Shown here in pieces: positions 1 to 6,929 of a stretch of 11,143 nt of DNA; the first letter of the stretch is position 1; every line of letters starts with the position of its first letter. The stretch is from an uncultured Clostridia bacterium (GTDB taxonomy: Bacteria > Bacillota > Clostridia > Oscillospirales > UBA644): positions 1 through 11,143 of the forward strand of contig CAJGDF010000031.1 of NCBI GenBank assembly GCA_904502105.1, in the 5' to 3' direction. Position numbers and translations under genes: made by a program. The notes beneath the pieces are model-generated. The model ran no database searches, was not told the origin of the DNA, and saw only the letters and a program-made list of their open reading frames with translations.

Positions 1-81
1 TATCCCTACGGTGCGCCGAATTTTCCCGAGCCGCATTTTGATCTTGAATTCTATGCAACTTTACCCTGGGTTTTGGATTAA
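1..81 (+). CDS. C-terminal end of an unidentified protein (5' partial)
   Basis: Frame 1 is open from the first base to a TAA at 79-81 and would encode 26 residues ending FYATLPWVLD. The piece is rich in proline and aromatic residues and uses codons (CCC, GGT, GCG, CCG) like those of the following genes, so it is probably the tail of a gene that starts before the window. Frame 2 is also open and runs to a TGA overlapping the next start, but its composition looks less natural. The fragment is too short to assign a family. The stop is 39 bases before the gene at 121, so the two may be co-transcribed. Confidence 0.45.
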   Translation, partial: YPYGAPNFPEPHFDLEFYATLPWVLD

Positions 82-120
82 CAACAGTAATGATTTTTAC
101 AGCAGAAAGGCGGTAAAAAT

Positions 121-870
121 ATGAAGATAACAAGATTTTATAACCCCGAAATCCCGTACAGCCTTCACGATATGAATGTGATCGAATTTGAGATAAACGG
201 CGACAATCTTATAATGAGAACGCAATCGGGTATGGTGAGAACCGCGCCGAATTGGGATCAGGTTGACGGATACCTTGAATTTCTTGATGTTAATTGGGAT
301 TACTGTTTTGCTACGGTACACGAGGGCCATAACGGCAATCTCGGAACGTACGAGAGCAAGACCTTCAAGAAAATGTATCTCAAAGATTTTATTGCCGAAT
401 TTCATAACGCAGGCTTCTCAATAATGGACGAATACTACGGACAAGACCGTGCGCTCTATGCGGGATATTTCTCAAAAGGTAAAACAACGGGTGAATGTAC
501 AATTGAGATATACCACAACAACATTGTGTTCTATGAACAGACCGATGACCTCCGCGAAATGAAAGAGATCGTATTGAGTGCCGACGGAGATCTGTCGCTC
601 TATTTAGTGCCTGCCGACGTTGCGGATAATCTCGCCACGGTTGCCAACGAATTTGCATTTAACTACGTGTGGCACGGCGAAAAAAGCGGTAAGTTTCTGA
701 AGCTTTGCGGAGAACAGTACGGAGCGGTTTTCGATGAAAAGGATTTTATCGAATATCTGAATACGGTACTGTATCCCGATAAGCCGTCGAAAAAGCTCAA
801 AACGATTCCTGCGGACGACGAGTGGGATGTGCCTGCTGAATATAGAAAATATCCGTACTATAACTTTTAA
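121..870 (+). CDS. Conserved-looking hypothetical protein, 249 aa
   Basis: I do not recognise a named family. The start is supported by an AGAAAGG ribosome binding site at 104-110, ten bases before the ATG. The protein has no signal peptide or membrane segment and should be cytosolic. It is acidic and rich in aromatic residues. The N-terminal part (about residues 1-65) reads as alternating beta strands. A middle stretch with the words YLKDFIAEF and FSIMDEYYGQD (about 86-108) is followed by a second strand-rich part (about 115-165) and a helical C-terminal part. The end is charged and tyrosine-rich (AEYRKYPYYNF). There are no obvious metal-ligand clusters, P-loops or catalytic signatures. Standalone cytosolic proteins of this sort are sometimes immunity or accessory proteins in Clostridia, but nothing here shows that. 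A strong terminator 53 bases downstream makes it the last gene of its transcript. Confidence 0.85.
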   Translation: MKITRFYNPEIPYSLHDMNVIEFEINGDNLIMRTQSGMVRTAPNWDQVDGYLEFLDVNWDYCFATVHEGHNGNLGTYESKTFKKMYLKDFIAEFHNAGFSIMDEYYGQDRALYAGYFSKGKTTGECTIEIYHNNIVFYEQTDDLREMKEIVLSADGDLSLYLVPADVADNLATVANEFAFNYVWHGEKSGKFLKLCGEQYGAVFDEKDFIEYLNTVLYPDKPSKKLKTIPADDEWDVPAEYRKYPYYNF

Positions 871-923
871 GCAGAGGCATTATGCCAACTGATCTGTATT
901 AAAAATCAAATTTATAAATATCT

Positions 924-952
924 ACCCGACAGATTTTTTCTGTCGGGTTTTT
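924..952 (+). terminator. Intrinsic (Rho-independent) terminator after the 121-870 gene
   Basis: A perfect 10-bp stem, ACCCGACAGA (924-933) pairing with TCTGTCGGGT (939-948), has a five-T loop and is followed by a T run to 952. It separates the hypothetical gene from the recD2 promoter. Confidence 0.92.
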
Positions 953-976
953 ATACACAATATTTGAACTTGGGGC

Positions 977-1005
977 TTGATTTATTTCCGTTTCTGTGAT
1001 AAAAT
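977..1005 (+). promoter_or_regulatory. Predicted sigma-A promoter for recD2-comF-sdaA
   Basis: TTGATT at 977-982 resembles a -35 box. It is followed by a 17-base spacer and TAAAAT at 1000-1005 as the -10 box. A TG at 997-998 gives an extended -10 (TGATAAAAT). The element lies between the terminator at 924-952 and the recD2 start, where a promoter is expected. The transcription start should fall near 1012. Confidence 0.62.
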
Positions 1006-1014
1006 ATTATTAAA

Positions 1015-1024
1015 GTTTGCAAAC
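1015..1024. repeat. Perfect palindrome in the recD2 leader, possible operator
   Basis: GTTTGCAAAC is a perfect 10-base palindrome placed just after the predicted -10 box, at about +4 to +13, where a repressor could block transcription. Palindromes this short are common by chance, so only its position makes it notable. No known regulator is assigned. Confidence 0.25.
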
Positions 1025-1045
1025 ATTCATTTGAGAGGATAATAT

Positions 1046-3232
1046 ATGTTACTTGTCGGCATTGTTGACAGCATTATATTTAAAAATTCCGAAACCGGCT
1101 ACACCGTTCTTGAGATCGAAACCAAAGACGGCCCGCAGACCGTTGTCGGAACTATGCCACTTGTCGGCGAGGGTGAACAGATAGAAGTAGAGGGTGAATA
1201 TACAAACCATGCAACATACGGCAGGCAGTTCGTTGTTGAAACCTTTTCAAGTAAGCTCCCTGCGGATGAAACCTCGATATTCCGTTATCTTTCATCGGGT
1301 ATCGTAAAGGGTATACGCGCGGTTACGGCAAAGAATCTCATAAATATGTTCGGTCCCGATACGCTTGACATTCTTGAAAATGAGCCTGAAAAGGTCGCTC
1401 AGGTAAAGGGTATAAATCTTGACCGAGCTATGAAGATATCCGAACAGATGAAATCTTTGACGGGTGTTAAATCTATCCTTATGGGACTTGCGGGCTTTGG
1501 TATAACGCCTACTATGGCATTTAAAATTTATAAGCAGTGGGGCGCAAAGGCGTATGATCTTGTACGTCTTAACCCGTACAGACTTTGTGAAATAAACGGT
1601 TTTGGTTTTGAACGGGCAGACAGAATCGCAAGAAAGATGCAGTATGATGTTAACAGCCCATACCGTATAAGAGCAGGTATAATTTACGTTCTGAACCATA
1701 ATCTTTACAGCAACGGACATACATTTCAGCCGCGTGAAAAGCTTATTGCCATAACGCAAGGGCTTCTCGAAACAAATACCGATGATATCGATATTATGAT
1801 CGATACTCTTATTGAAGAAAAAGTTCTTTTTTACGTACCCAGGATCGGAAACACAAACGGCGTGTACCTTTACAGTGCATACACTGCCGAAACATTTATA
1901 AGTGAACATATCGTTCTTGCATCGAAAATAGAAAAAGAGTATCCCGGAGATTTTGAAAAAGATATAAAGAAAGCCGAAGATGCTCTTGAAATAGAATTTG
2001 CTCAAAATCAGAAGGCTGCCGTTAAAAACAGCCTGTGCCATCAGATAATGGTCCTTACGGGCGGTCCCGGTACAGGTAAAACCACTACGCTTAACGGCAT
2101 TATTTATAATCTTGAACAAAAAGGCCTTACCTTTGCACTTGCCGCACCTACAGGACGTGCCGCAAAACGAATGACCGAGCTTACCGGCAAGGAAGCAAAG
2201 ACGATACACCGCCTTCTTGAATACGGAGGCTCCGGTGAAAATCAGCTTTTTGGAAAAAACAGAGAAAATCCGCTGCAGTATGACGTTATAATTATCGATG
2301 AAAGCTCAATGGTCGATCTTTTCCTTTTTTCGGCTCTTCTTCATGCAACGTCAATAAATACACGTATAATCCTTGTTGGAGATGCAAATCAGCTTCCTCC
2401 TGTCGGTCCCGGATGTGTTTTTAAGGATATAATTGCATCCGGAATTGTTGAGGTCGTTGAACTTAACGAGATCTTCCGTCAGTCACGTGAAAGCCTTATT
2501 GTAACAAATGCACATGATATAATTAACGGACAGATGCCCGAATGCAGAGATACAAAGCACGACTTTTTCTTTCTTCCCGTTTCTTCTCCCGAGGAGCTTT
2601 CAATGAAGGTTGCGGAGCTTTACACTTCAAGGCTCCCCAAAGCATACGGTTACGATCCGATGACAGATATTCAGATAATCTGTCCTACAAAAAAAACTTT
2701 AAGCGGTACTGTGAGCCTGAATTCAATGATAAAAGAGATCGCAAACCCTTCGAGAATGACAAGAAACGAGATGACATTCCGTGATACCGTTTTCCGTGAG
2801 GGTGACAAGGTCATGCAGACGCGAAACAATTACGAGATCTCTTATGAAAGCGATCTCGGTTCTATAGATCAGGGCGTTTTTAACGGGGATATCGGACGAA
2901 TAGAACAGATAAGTGCGGACGGTGAAATGGTTGTTGTACGTTATGACGATAAAAAAGTTACGTATATGACCGAAGAACTTGAGGATCTCGATCTTGCGTA
3001 TGCAATAACTGTTCATAAAAGCCAGGGCAGTGAATGGGATGCGGTTATTTTGCCGATACTTGAGGGTTATGATGCTCTTTTTACAAGAAATCTGCTCTAT
3101 ACGGCTGTTACAAGAGCGAAAAGACTGCTTGTTATTGTCGGTTCTTACGACCGTCTGAAACGAATGGTTGAAAATAAATTTTCAGATAAACGCTATTGCG
3201 GTCTGAAATATATGATGATGAATTTAAAATGA
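1046..3232 (+). CDS. recD2: ATP-dependent RecD2-family 5'-3' DNA helicase
   Basis: This is an SF1B helicase of the RecD/TraA group that acts without RecBC and is linked in other bacteria to DNA repair and replication-fork maintenance. At 728 residues it fits the family (about 715-800). The N-terminal domain (about 1-75) precedes helix-hairpin-helix-like sequence around 85-190, which marks RecD2 rather than RecBCD RecD. The helicase core shows the Q motif glutamine in FAQNQ (318-322), Walker A GGPGTGKTT (339-347), Walker B IIIDESSMVD (415-424), GDANQLPPVG (445-454), the EIFRQ arginine motif (475-479), VHKSQGSEW (656-664) and the terminal LYTAVTRAK (684-692). All catalytic motifs are intact. 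GAGAGG at 1033-1038 is the ribosome binding site and supports the ATG at 1046. The stop overlaps the comF start, and recD2 is the first gene of a three-gene unit. Confidence 0.97.
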   Translation: MLLVGIVDSIIFKNSETGYTVLEIETKDGPQTVVGTMPLVGEGEQIEVEGEYTNHATYGRQFVVETFSSKLPADETSIFRYLSSGIVKGIRAVTAKNLINMFGPDTLDILENEPEKVAQVKGINLDRAMKISEQMKSLTGVKSILMGLAGFGITPTMAFKIYKQWGAKAYDLVRLNPYRLCEINGFGFERADRIARKMQYDVNSPYRIRAGIIYVLNHNLYSNGHTFQPREKLIAITQGLLETNTDDIDIMIDTLIEEKVLFYVPRIGNTNGVYLYSAYTAETFISEHIVLASKIEKEYPGDFEKDIKKAEDALEIEFAQNQKAAVKNSLCHQIMVLTGGPGTGKTTTLNGIIYNLEQKGLTFALAAPTGRAAKRMTELTGKEAKTIHRLLEYGGSGENQLFGKNRENPLQYDVIIIDESSMVDLFLFSALLHATSINTRIILVGDANQLPPVGPGCVFKDIIASGIVEVVELNEIFRQSRESLIVTNAHDIINGQMPECRDTKHDFFFLPVSSPEELSMKVAELYTSRLPKAYGYDPMTDIQIICPTKKTLSGTVSLNSMIKEIANPSRMTRNEMTFRDTVFREGDKVMQTRNNYEISYESDLGSIDQGVFNGDIGRIEQISADGEMVVVRYDDKKVTYMTEELEDLDLAYAITVHKSQGSEWDAVILPILEGYDALFTRNLLYTAVTRAKRLLVIVGSYDRLKRMVENKFSDKRYCGLKYMMMNLK

Positions 3233-3993
3233 AAAAGTTTTTTTCTGTTATATGCGATATGTTTTTCACAAAAAGATGCCCCGGATGCGGCGGTCTTCTT
3301 CCTGTTTTTGAGGAAAAAGATTTTTGTGAGAACTGCGAGGATGGCTTTATCGATATTTCCGATAAGCTGTTTTATATTCCCGAGCTTGAATTTCTGAAAG
3401 CGGTTTATCTCTTTTCAGGCCCTCCGAGACACGGACTTCACCGATTTAAATTCCGTAACGACGGATCTGCCGGCAGATTTTTCGCTGACCGTATATGTGA
3501 AATGATCTGTAAAGAGAAATACCTTGATATTGATTTTGTTATCGTTCCTGTTCCGGGAAATGTTAAAGATACCGACAGAGAATATGTTCAGGCTGAATTC
3601 TTAGCAAAAAGGGTGGCTAAAAAACTTAAAAAACAATATGTTTGTGATGCGATAAGGAAAAGAAAATCCGTAAAATCGCAGACAAAATGCAGAAGTGTTG
3701 CCGAAAGGCGAAAAAATGCTCATAAAGCATTTATTTTGAATAAAGGTAAATTTGAAAAATTAGCGGGCAAAACAGTTGTTTTGATCGATGATATTGCAAC
3801 TACGGGTGCAACTCTTTCTTCCGTAGCCGAAACTCTGAAGAGCGCAGGGGTAGAAAAGATATACGGGGTGTGTGTTGCGAAAACACCAACTATGCGAGAA
3901 CGTAAGAGCAGATATATCATTCCATACCCGGAAGAAATGAAAATGACTGTTATTGATGTTGATAAATATAAAAAATATAAAGTTAAAAAGTAA
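3229..3993 (+). CDS. comF: ComF-family phosphoribosyltransferase-like protein
   Basis: The 254-residue protein has the two ComF hallmarks. The first is an N-terminal four-cysteine zinc-binding site, CPGC at 17-20 and CENC at 33-36. The second is a type I phosphoribosyltransferase PRPP-binding loop, VLIDDIATTGAT (184-195). ComF/ComFC proteins act in DNA uptake in competent bacteria together with the ComFA ATPase and are thought to be cytosolic; no enzymatic substrate is settled. I chose the ATG at 3229, which overlaps the recD2 stop as ATGA. The frame is open further upstream (ATG at 3196), but that would add 11 residues inside recD2 and move the cysteine site away from the N-terminus. No clear ribosome binding site precedes 3229, so translation is probably coupled to recD2. 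The lysine-rich C-terminus ends 12 bases before sdaA. No comFA is visible here, so a competence role is only inferred from the family. Confidence 0.92.
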   Translation: MKKFFSVICDMFFTKRCPGCGGLLPVFEEKDFCENCEDGFIDISDKLFYIPELEFLKAVYLFSGPPRHGLHRFKFRNDGSAGRFFADRICEMICKEKYLDIDFVIVPVPGNVKDTDREYVQAEFLAKRVAKKLKKQYVCDAIRKRKSVKSQTKCRSVAERRKNAHKAFILNKGKFEKLAGKTVVLIDDIATTGATLSSVAETLKSAGVEKIYGVCVAKTPTMRERKSRYIIPYPEEMKMTVIDVDKYKKYKVKK

Positions 3994-4005
3994 GGATATG
4001 ATCGT

Positions 4006-5268
4006 ATGTCAAACGGTATTTCACGTTTTTTTGAACCCAATGCTCCAAAGCTGAGCAATGCAAAAGGAATGCATTCCTTGCGTGAGCTTTTTAAAATAGG
4101 CAGAGGTCCGTCGTCGTCTCACACAATTGGCCCCGAAAGAGCATGTAAGCGTCTCAAGGAGCTTTATCCGGATGCCGATAAGTTCAAGGTCTTTTTGTAC
4201 GGCTCTCTTGCTTTGACGGGCAAGGGTCACAGAACAGATGTCGTTATCGAACAAACGCTTTCTCCCATTGAAACTGAGATCGTTTTTGATGTTGAAAAAA
4301 CAGATCTTCCCCATCCGAACACTATGGATGCAGAGGTTTATAAAAACGGAAATAAAATCGCGGTCGAGCGTATTATGAGTGTCGGCGGCGGAACTATTCT
4401 GTTTGACGGAGAGAGTGCTGTTGAGCTTCCCGTAGTTTATCCGCATTCAACGTTTAACGAGATCTCCGAATACTGCTCATCCAAACGTATTCGTATCTGG
4501 GAATATGTCAAAGAAATGGAAGATGAAGCTATTTTTGAATATCTGTCGGAAATCTGGCAGACAATGAAGCATACTATTTATGCGGGACTTGCGGCTGACG
4601 GTATCATTCCGGGCCGTCTGAATCTTCAGCGTAAGGCTAAATACCTTTACAATCAGAAACATATGGATGAGAGTCCCGCAACGAGAGAAAACCGTATCGT
4701 ATGTTCATATGCATTTGCGGTAAGTGAACAGAATGCGTATGCTTCAACGGTTGTTACAGCTCCGACATGCGGTGCGTCGGGTGTTTTGCCTGCGGTTCTG
4801 CTTTATGAACAGGAAAAATTTGGTCTTTCCGATGATGCGATAGTAAAAGCGCTTGCAACAGCGGGAATTATAGGTAACCTCATAAAAACAAATGCATCTA
4901 TTTCAGGCGCTGAATGCGGATGTCAGGCGGAGATAGGAAGCGCTTGCTCTATGGCTGCTGCGGCCCTTGCAGAACTCTTTGAAATGGGTCTTGCACAGAT
5001 AGAATATTCTGCCGAAATAGCAATGGAGCATCATCTCGGATTAACATGTGACCCGATATTCGGGCTCGTTCAGATTCCGTGCATAGAAAGAAACGCAGTT
5101 GCGGCAATGCGTGCCATCAATGCGGTCAGCCTTGCAAACTTCCTTACGGATACAAGAAAGATATCCTTTGACCTTGTTGTAAGAACAATGTACGAAACAG
5201 GTCTTGACCTTGCTTCCCATTATAAGGAAACAAGTGAAGGCGGTCTTGCAAAGCATTATAATATTTAA
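4006..5268 (+). CDS. sdaA: Single-chain iron-sulfur L-serine dehydratase (L-serine ammonia-lyase)
   Basis: The enzyme converts L-serine to pyruvate and ammonia with an oxygen-sensitive [4Fe-4S] cluster in the cytosol. The beta-type domain comes first, with the signature GPSSSHTIGP (34-43). The alpha-type catalytic domain follows, with APTCGASG (C255), SGAECGCQAEIGSAC (C304, C306, C314), TCDP (C348) and QIPCIERN (C359). The 42- and 11-residue spacings of C306, C348 and C359 match, from memory, the three conserved cluster ligands of the Legionella enzyme. Fused single-chain enzymes are usually about 450-460 residues. This one has 420 and ends KHYNI, without the C-terminal cysteine reported as the fourth ligand there. 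There is no ACT domain. AAGGA at 3992-3996 supports the ATG at 4006, which gives a 21-residue leader before the usual start region; the next ATG (4069) has a purine run only one base away, too close to serve. It is the last gene of its unit, followed by a terminator. Confidence 0.96.
   Translation: MSNGISRFFEPNAPKLSNAKGMHSLRELFKIGRGPSSSHTIGPERACKRLKELYPDADKFKVFLYGSLALTGKGHRTDVVIEQTLSPIETEIVFDVEKTDLPHPNTMDAEVYKNGNKIAVERIMSVGGGTILFDGESAVELPVVYPHSTFNEISEYCSSKRIRIWEYVKEMEDEAIFEYLSEIWQTMKHTIYAGLAADGIIPGRLNLQRKAKYLYNQKHMDESPATRENRIVCSYAFAVSEQNAYASTVVTAPTCGASGVLPAVLLYEQEKFGLSDDAIVKALATAGIIGNLIKTNASISGAECGCQAEIGSACSMAAAALAELFEMGLAQIEYSAEIAMEHHLGLTCDPIFGLVQIPCIERNAVAAMRAINAVSLANFLTDTRKISFDLVVRTMYETGLDLASHYKETSEGGLAKHYNI
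4064..4079. repeat. Perfect 16-base palindrome inside the 5' end of sdaA
   Basis: AAGGAATGCATTCCTT reads identically on both strands. It covers codons around residues 20-25 of the serine dehydratase. In RNA it would have no loop, so a DNA-level role or chance is more likely than an RNA hairpin. About 0.17 such palindromes are expected per window of this length if bases were equally frequent. Confidence 0.4.
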
Positions 5269-5273
5269 CAGAG

Positions 5274-5313
5274 AAAAGATCGGTCGTAATGCCAATACAA
5301 CCGATCTTTTTTT
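5274..5313 (+). terminator. Intrinsic terminator after sdaA
   Basis: A perfect 11-bp stem, AAAAGATCGGT (5274-5284) pairing with ACCGATCTTTT (5300-5310), has a 15-base loop and a T run to 5313. It begins five bases after the sdaA stop and closes the recD2-comF-sdaA unit. Confidence 0.92.
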
Positions 5314-5344
5314 GCGGTTACATAAATTTGTTAAAGTTTATCCA

Positions 5345-5373
5345 TTTACATTTTTTGTTAAATGTTATATAAT
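5345..5373 (+). promoter_or_regulatory. Predicted sigma-A promoter for the DUF1846-yybS-gdpP-rplI-dnaB operon
   Basis: TTTACA (5345-5350), a 17-base spacer and a perfect TATAAT (5368-5373) make the best promoter match in the window. It sits between the sdaA terminator and the DUF1846 gene in an AT-rich stretch. Inverted CATTTA (5343-5348) and TAAATG (5359-5364) overlap the -35 box and spacer, and an imperfect direct repeat (5327-5341 and 5354-5368) lies in the same place. Either could be an operator or just AT-rich sequence. The predicted start near 5380 leaves a leader of about 48 bases with a strong AGGGGGC ribosome binding site (5411-5417). Confidence 0.72.
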
Positions 5374-5427
5374 AATGTAGAATGGCAAAATTATATATAT
5401 AGCAATTTTTAGGGGGCAATAACCGTC

Positions 5428-6909
5428 ATGTCAATGGGTTTTGATAATGCAAAATATATAAAAACGCAGTCTGAACAGATTATGAAAAGAATAGGGGAGT
5501 TCGGCGGCAAACTTTATCTTGAGTTTGGCGGCAAACTTTTCGACGACTATCACGCAGCCCGTGTTCTTCCGGGGTTCGCACCCGACAGTAAACTTCAGAT
5601 GCTCAAAAAAATAGCTGATGATGTTGAAGTCGTTATAACTATCAGTGCAGGCGATATTGAAAATAACAAAGTAAGAAAAGACTACGGTATAACATACGAA
5701 ACAGACGTTCTCCGTCTTATCGATGCTTTCAGAGAAGCAGGGCTTTTTGTCGGCAGTATCGTTATAACACAGTTCTCGGGTCAGCCTGCCGCTGAAAGCT
5801 TTAAGGCAAGACTTGAAGAGCTCGGTCTTAAGGTTTACAAGCATTACATTATTCCCGATTATCCTTTCAACGTAAAACGTATCGTCAGCGAGGAAGGCTA
5901 CGGTAAAAACGAATATATTGAAACAAAACGTCCCCTTGTTGTTATTACCGCCCCCGGCCCCGGAAGCGGTAAAATGGCAACCTGTCTTTCTCAGATCTAC
6001 CACGATCATCTCCGCGGTATCAATGCGGGCTATGCAAAATTTGAAACTTTCCCTATATGGAATATTCCGCTTAAACATCCCGTTAATCTTGCATATGAAG
6101 CTGCAACCGCAGATCTTAACGACGTTAATATGATCGACCCGTATCATCTTGAAGCATATGGTGTTACGACTGTAAATTATAACAGAGACGTTGAGATATT
6201 CCCTGTTCTCAATGCGATGTTTGAAAAAATTCATGGCGAAAGCCCCTACAAATCTCCCACAGATATGGGCGTTAACATGGTCGGCTACTGTATAACAGAT
6301 GACGAGACCGTAAGAAATGCCGCAAATCAGGAGATCATTCGAAGATACTATGCAACTCTTTGTGACCGTATTAACGGAAGAACAAGCGATGCCACTGTAA
6401 ATAAAATAGAGATCCTTATGCAGAAAGCGGGTATCAGCAGTGCTGACCGTAAGGTTATTGCCGCAGCCGATGAACGTGCTGAAAATACCGACGGTCCCGC
6501 AGTTGCTATTGAGCTTCCCGACGGACGTATCGTTACAGGTAAAACATCTTCTCTCCTCGGACCTTCCGCGGCTGCTCTTCTCAATGCTGTTAAAGCTCTT
6601 TGCGGTATGGATAAAGAGAAGCATCTTATCTCTCCGTCCGTTATTGAGCCTATTCAGAAGCTTAAAACAGAGGTTCTCGGCAACAGCAATCCCAGACTTC
6701 ATTCCGATGAGGTACTCTTGGCTCTTTCGATCTGTGCCGCAACCGATAATGATGCTTCCCGTGCGGCTGATATGCTCAATTCTCTTCGCGGATGCGAGGC
6801 TCATTCAACTGTTATTCTTACTCAGGTCGATGAGGACGTTTACCGTAAGCTCGGTATAAGACTCACCTGCGCTCCCAAATATCAGACAAAAAAACTTTAC
6901 CATAAATAA
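5428..6909 (+). CDS. DUF1846 family protein
   Basis: The 493-residue sequence matches my knowledge of the DUF1846 family (about 490-500 residues, common in Firmicutes), whose biochemical function is not established. It has no signal peptide or membrane segment and should be cytosolic. The N-terminal half contains a repeated glycine pattern (GGKLYLEFGGKL, about 26-37) and VVITISAGDIE. A glycine-rich loop APGPGSGKM (175-183) looks like a P-loop variant and is followed by a conserved-looking stretch (FETFPIWNIPLKHPVNLAYE). The C-terminal third (about 340-490) is alanine-rich and helical. The ATG at 5428 lies ten bases after AGGGGGC; a second ATG at 5434 (residue 3) is possible. It is the first gene after the promoter at 5345-5373. 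With only 20 bases before yybS and no terminator, it is probably co-transcribed with gdpP. The family call is firm, but any nucleotide-binding role is inference. Confidence 0.93.
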   Translation: MSMGFDNAKYIKTQSEQIMKRIGEFGGKLYLEFGGKLFDDYHAARVLPGFAPDSKLQMLKKIADDVEVVITISAGDIENNKVRKDYGITYETDVLRLIDAFREAGLFVGSIVITQFSGQPAAESFKARLEELGLKVYKHYIIPDYPFNVKRIVSEEGYGKNEYIETKRPLVVITAPGPGSGKMATCLSQIYHDHLRGINAGYAKFETFPIWNIPLKHPVNLAYEAATADLNDVNMIDPYHLEAYGVTTVNYNRDVEIFPVLNAMFEKIHGESPYKSPTDMGVNMVGYCITDDETVRNAANQEIIRRYYATLCDRINGRTSDATVNKIEILMQKAGISSADRKVIAAADERAENTDGPAVAIELPDGRIVTGKTSSLLGPSAAALLNAVKALCGMDKEKHLISPSVIEPIQKLKTEVLGNSNPRLHSDEVLLALSICAATDNDASRAADMLNSLRGCEAHSTVILTQVDEDVYRKLGIRLTCAPKYQTKKLYHK

Positions 6910-6916
6910 TCTTTTC

Positions 6917-6921
6917 GGAGG
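6917..6921 (+). promoter_or_regulatory. Ribosome binding site that fixes a GTG start for yybS
   Basis: GGAGG at 6917-6921 lies eight bases before GTG at 6930. The in-frame GTG at 6921 overlaps this site itself and cannot be the start, so the protein begins at 6930. Confidence 0.85.
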
Positions 6922-6929
6922 TGCTAACT

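Noticed and set aside
1292..2209. A 305-codon minus-strand frame opposite recD2
   Set aside because: It is antisense to a certain helicase gene and its translation has shadow-frame composition (many C, F, K, Y) without any domain.
3196..3228. An upstream ATG extension of comF
   Set aside because: It lies inside recD2 and would add 11 unconserved-looking residues. The ATGA overlap at 3229 places the zinc-binding cysteines where the family has them.
5431..6804. A 457-codon open frame on the minus strand, opposite the DUF1846 gene
   Set aside because: It mirrors the codon bias of the + strand gene, has odd cysteine- and isoleucine-rich composition, matches no family, and would need promoters and ribosome binding sites that are not seen.
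6921..6929. GTG at 6921 as the yybS start
   Set aside because: It overlaps the ribosome binding site GGAGG. GTG at 6930 has the correct eight-base spacing.
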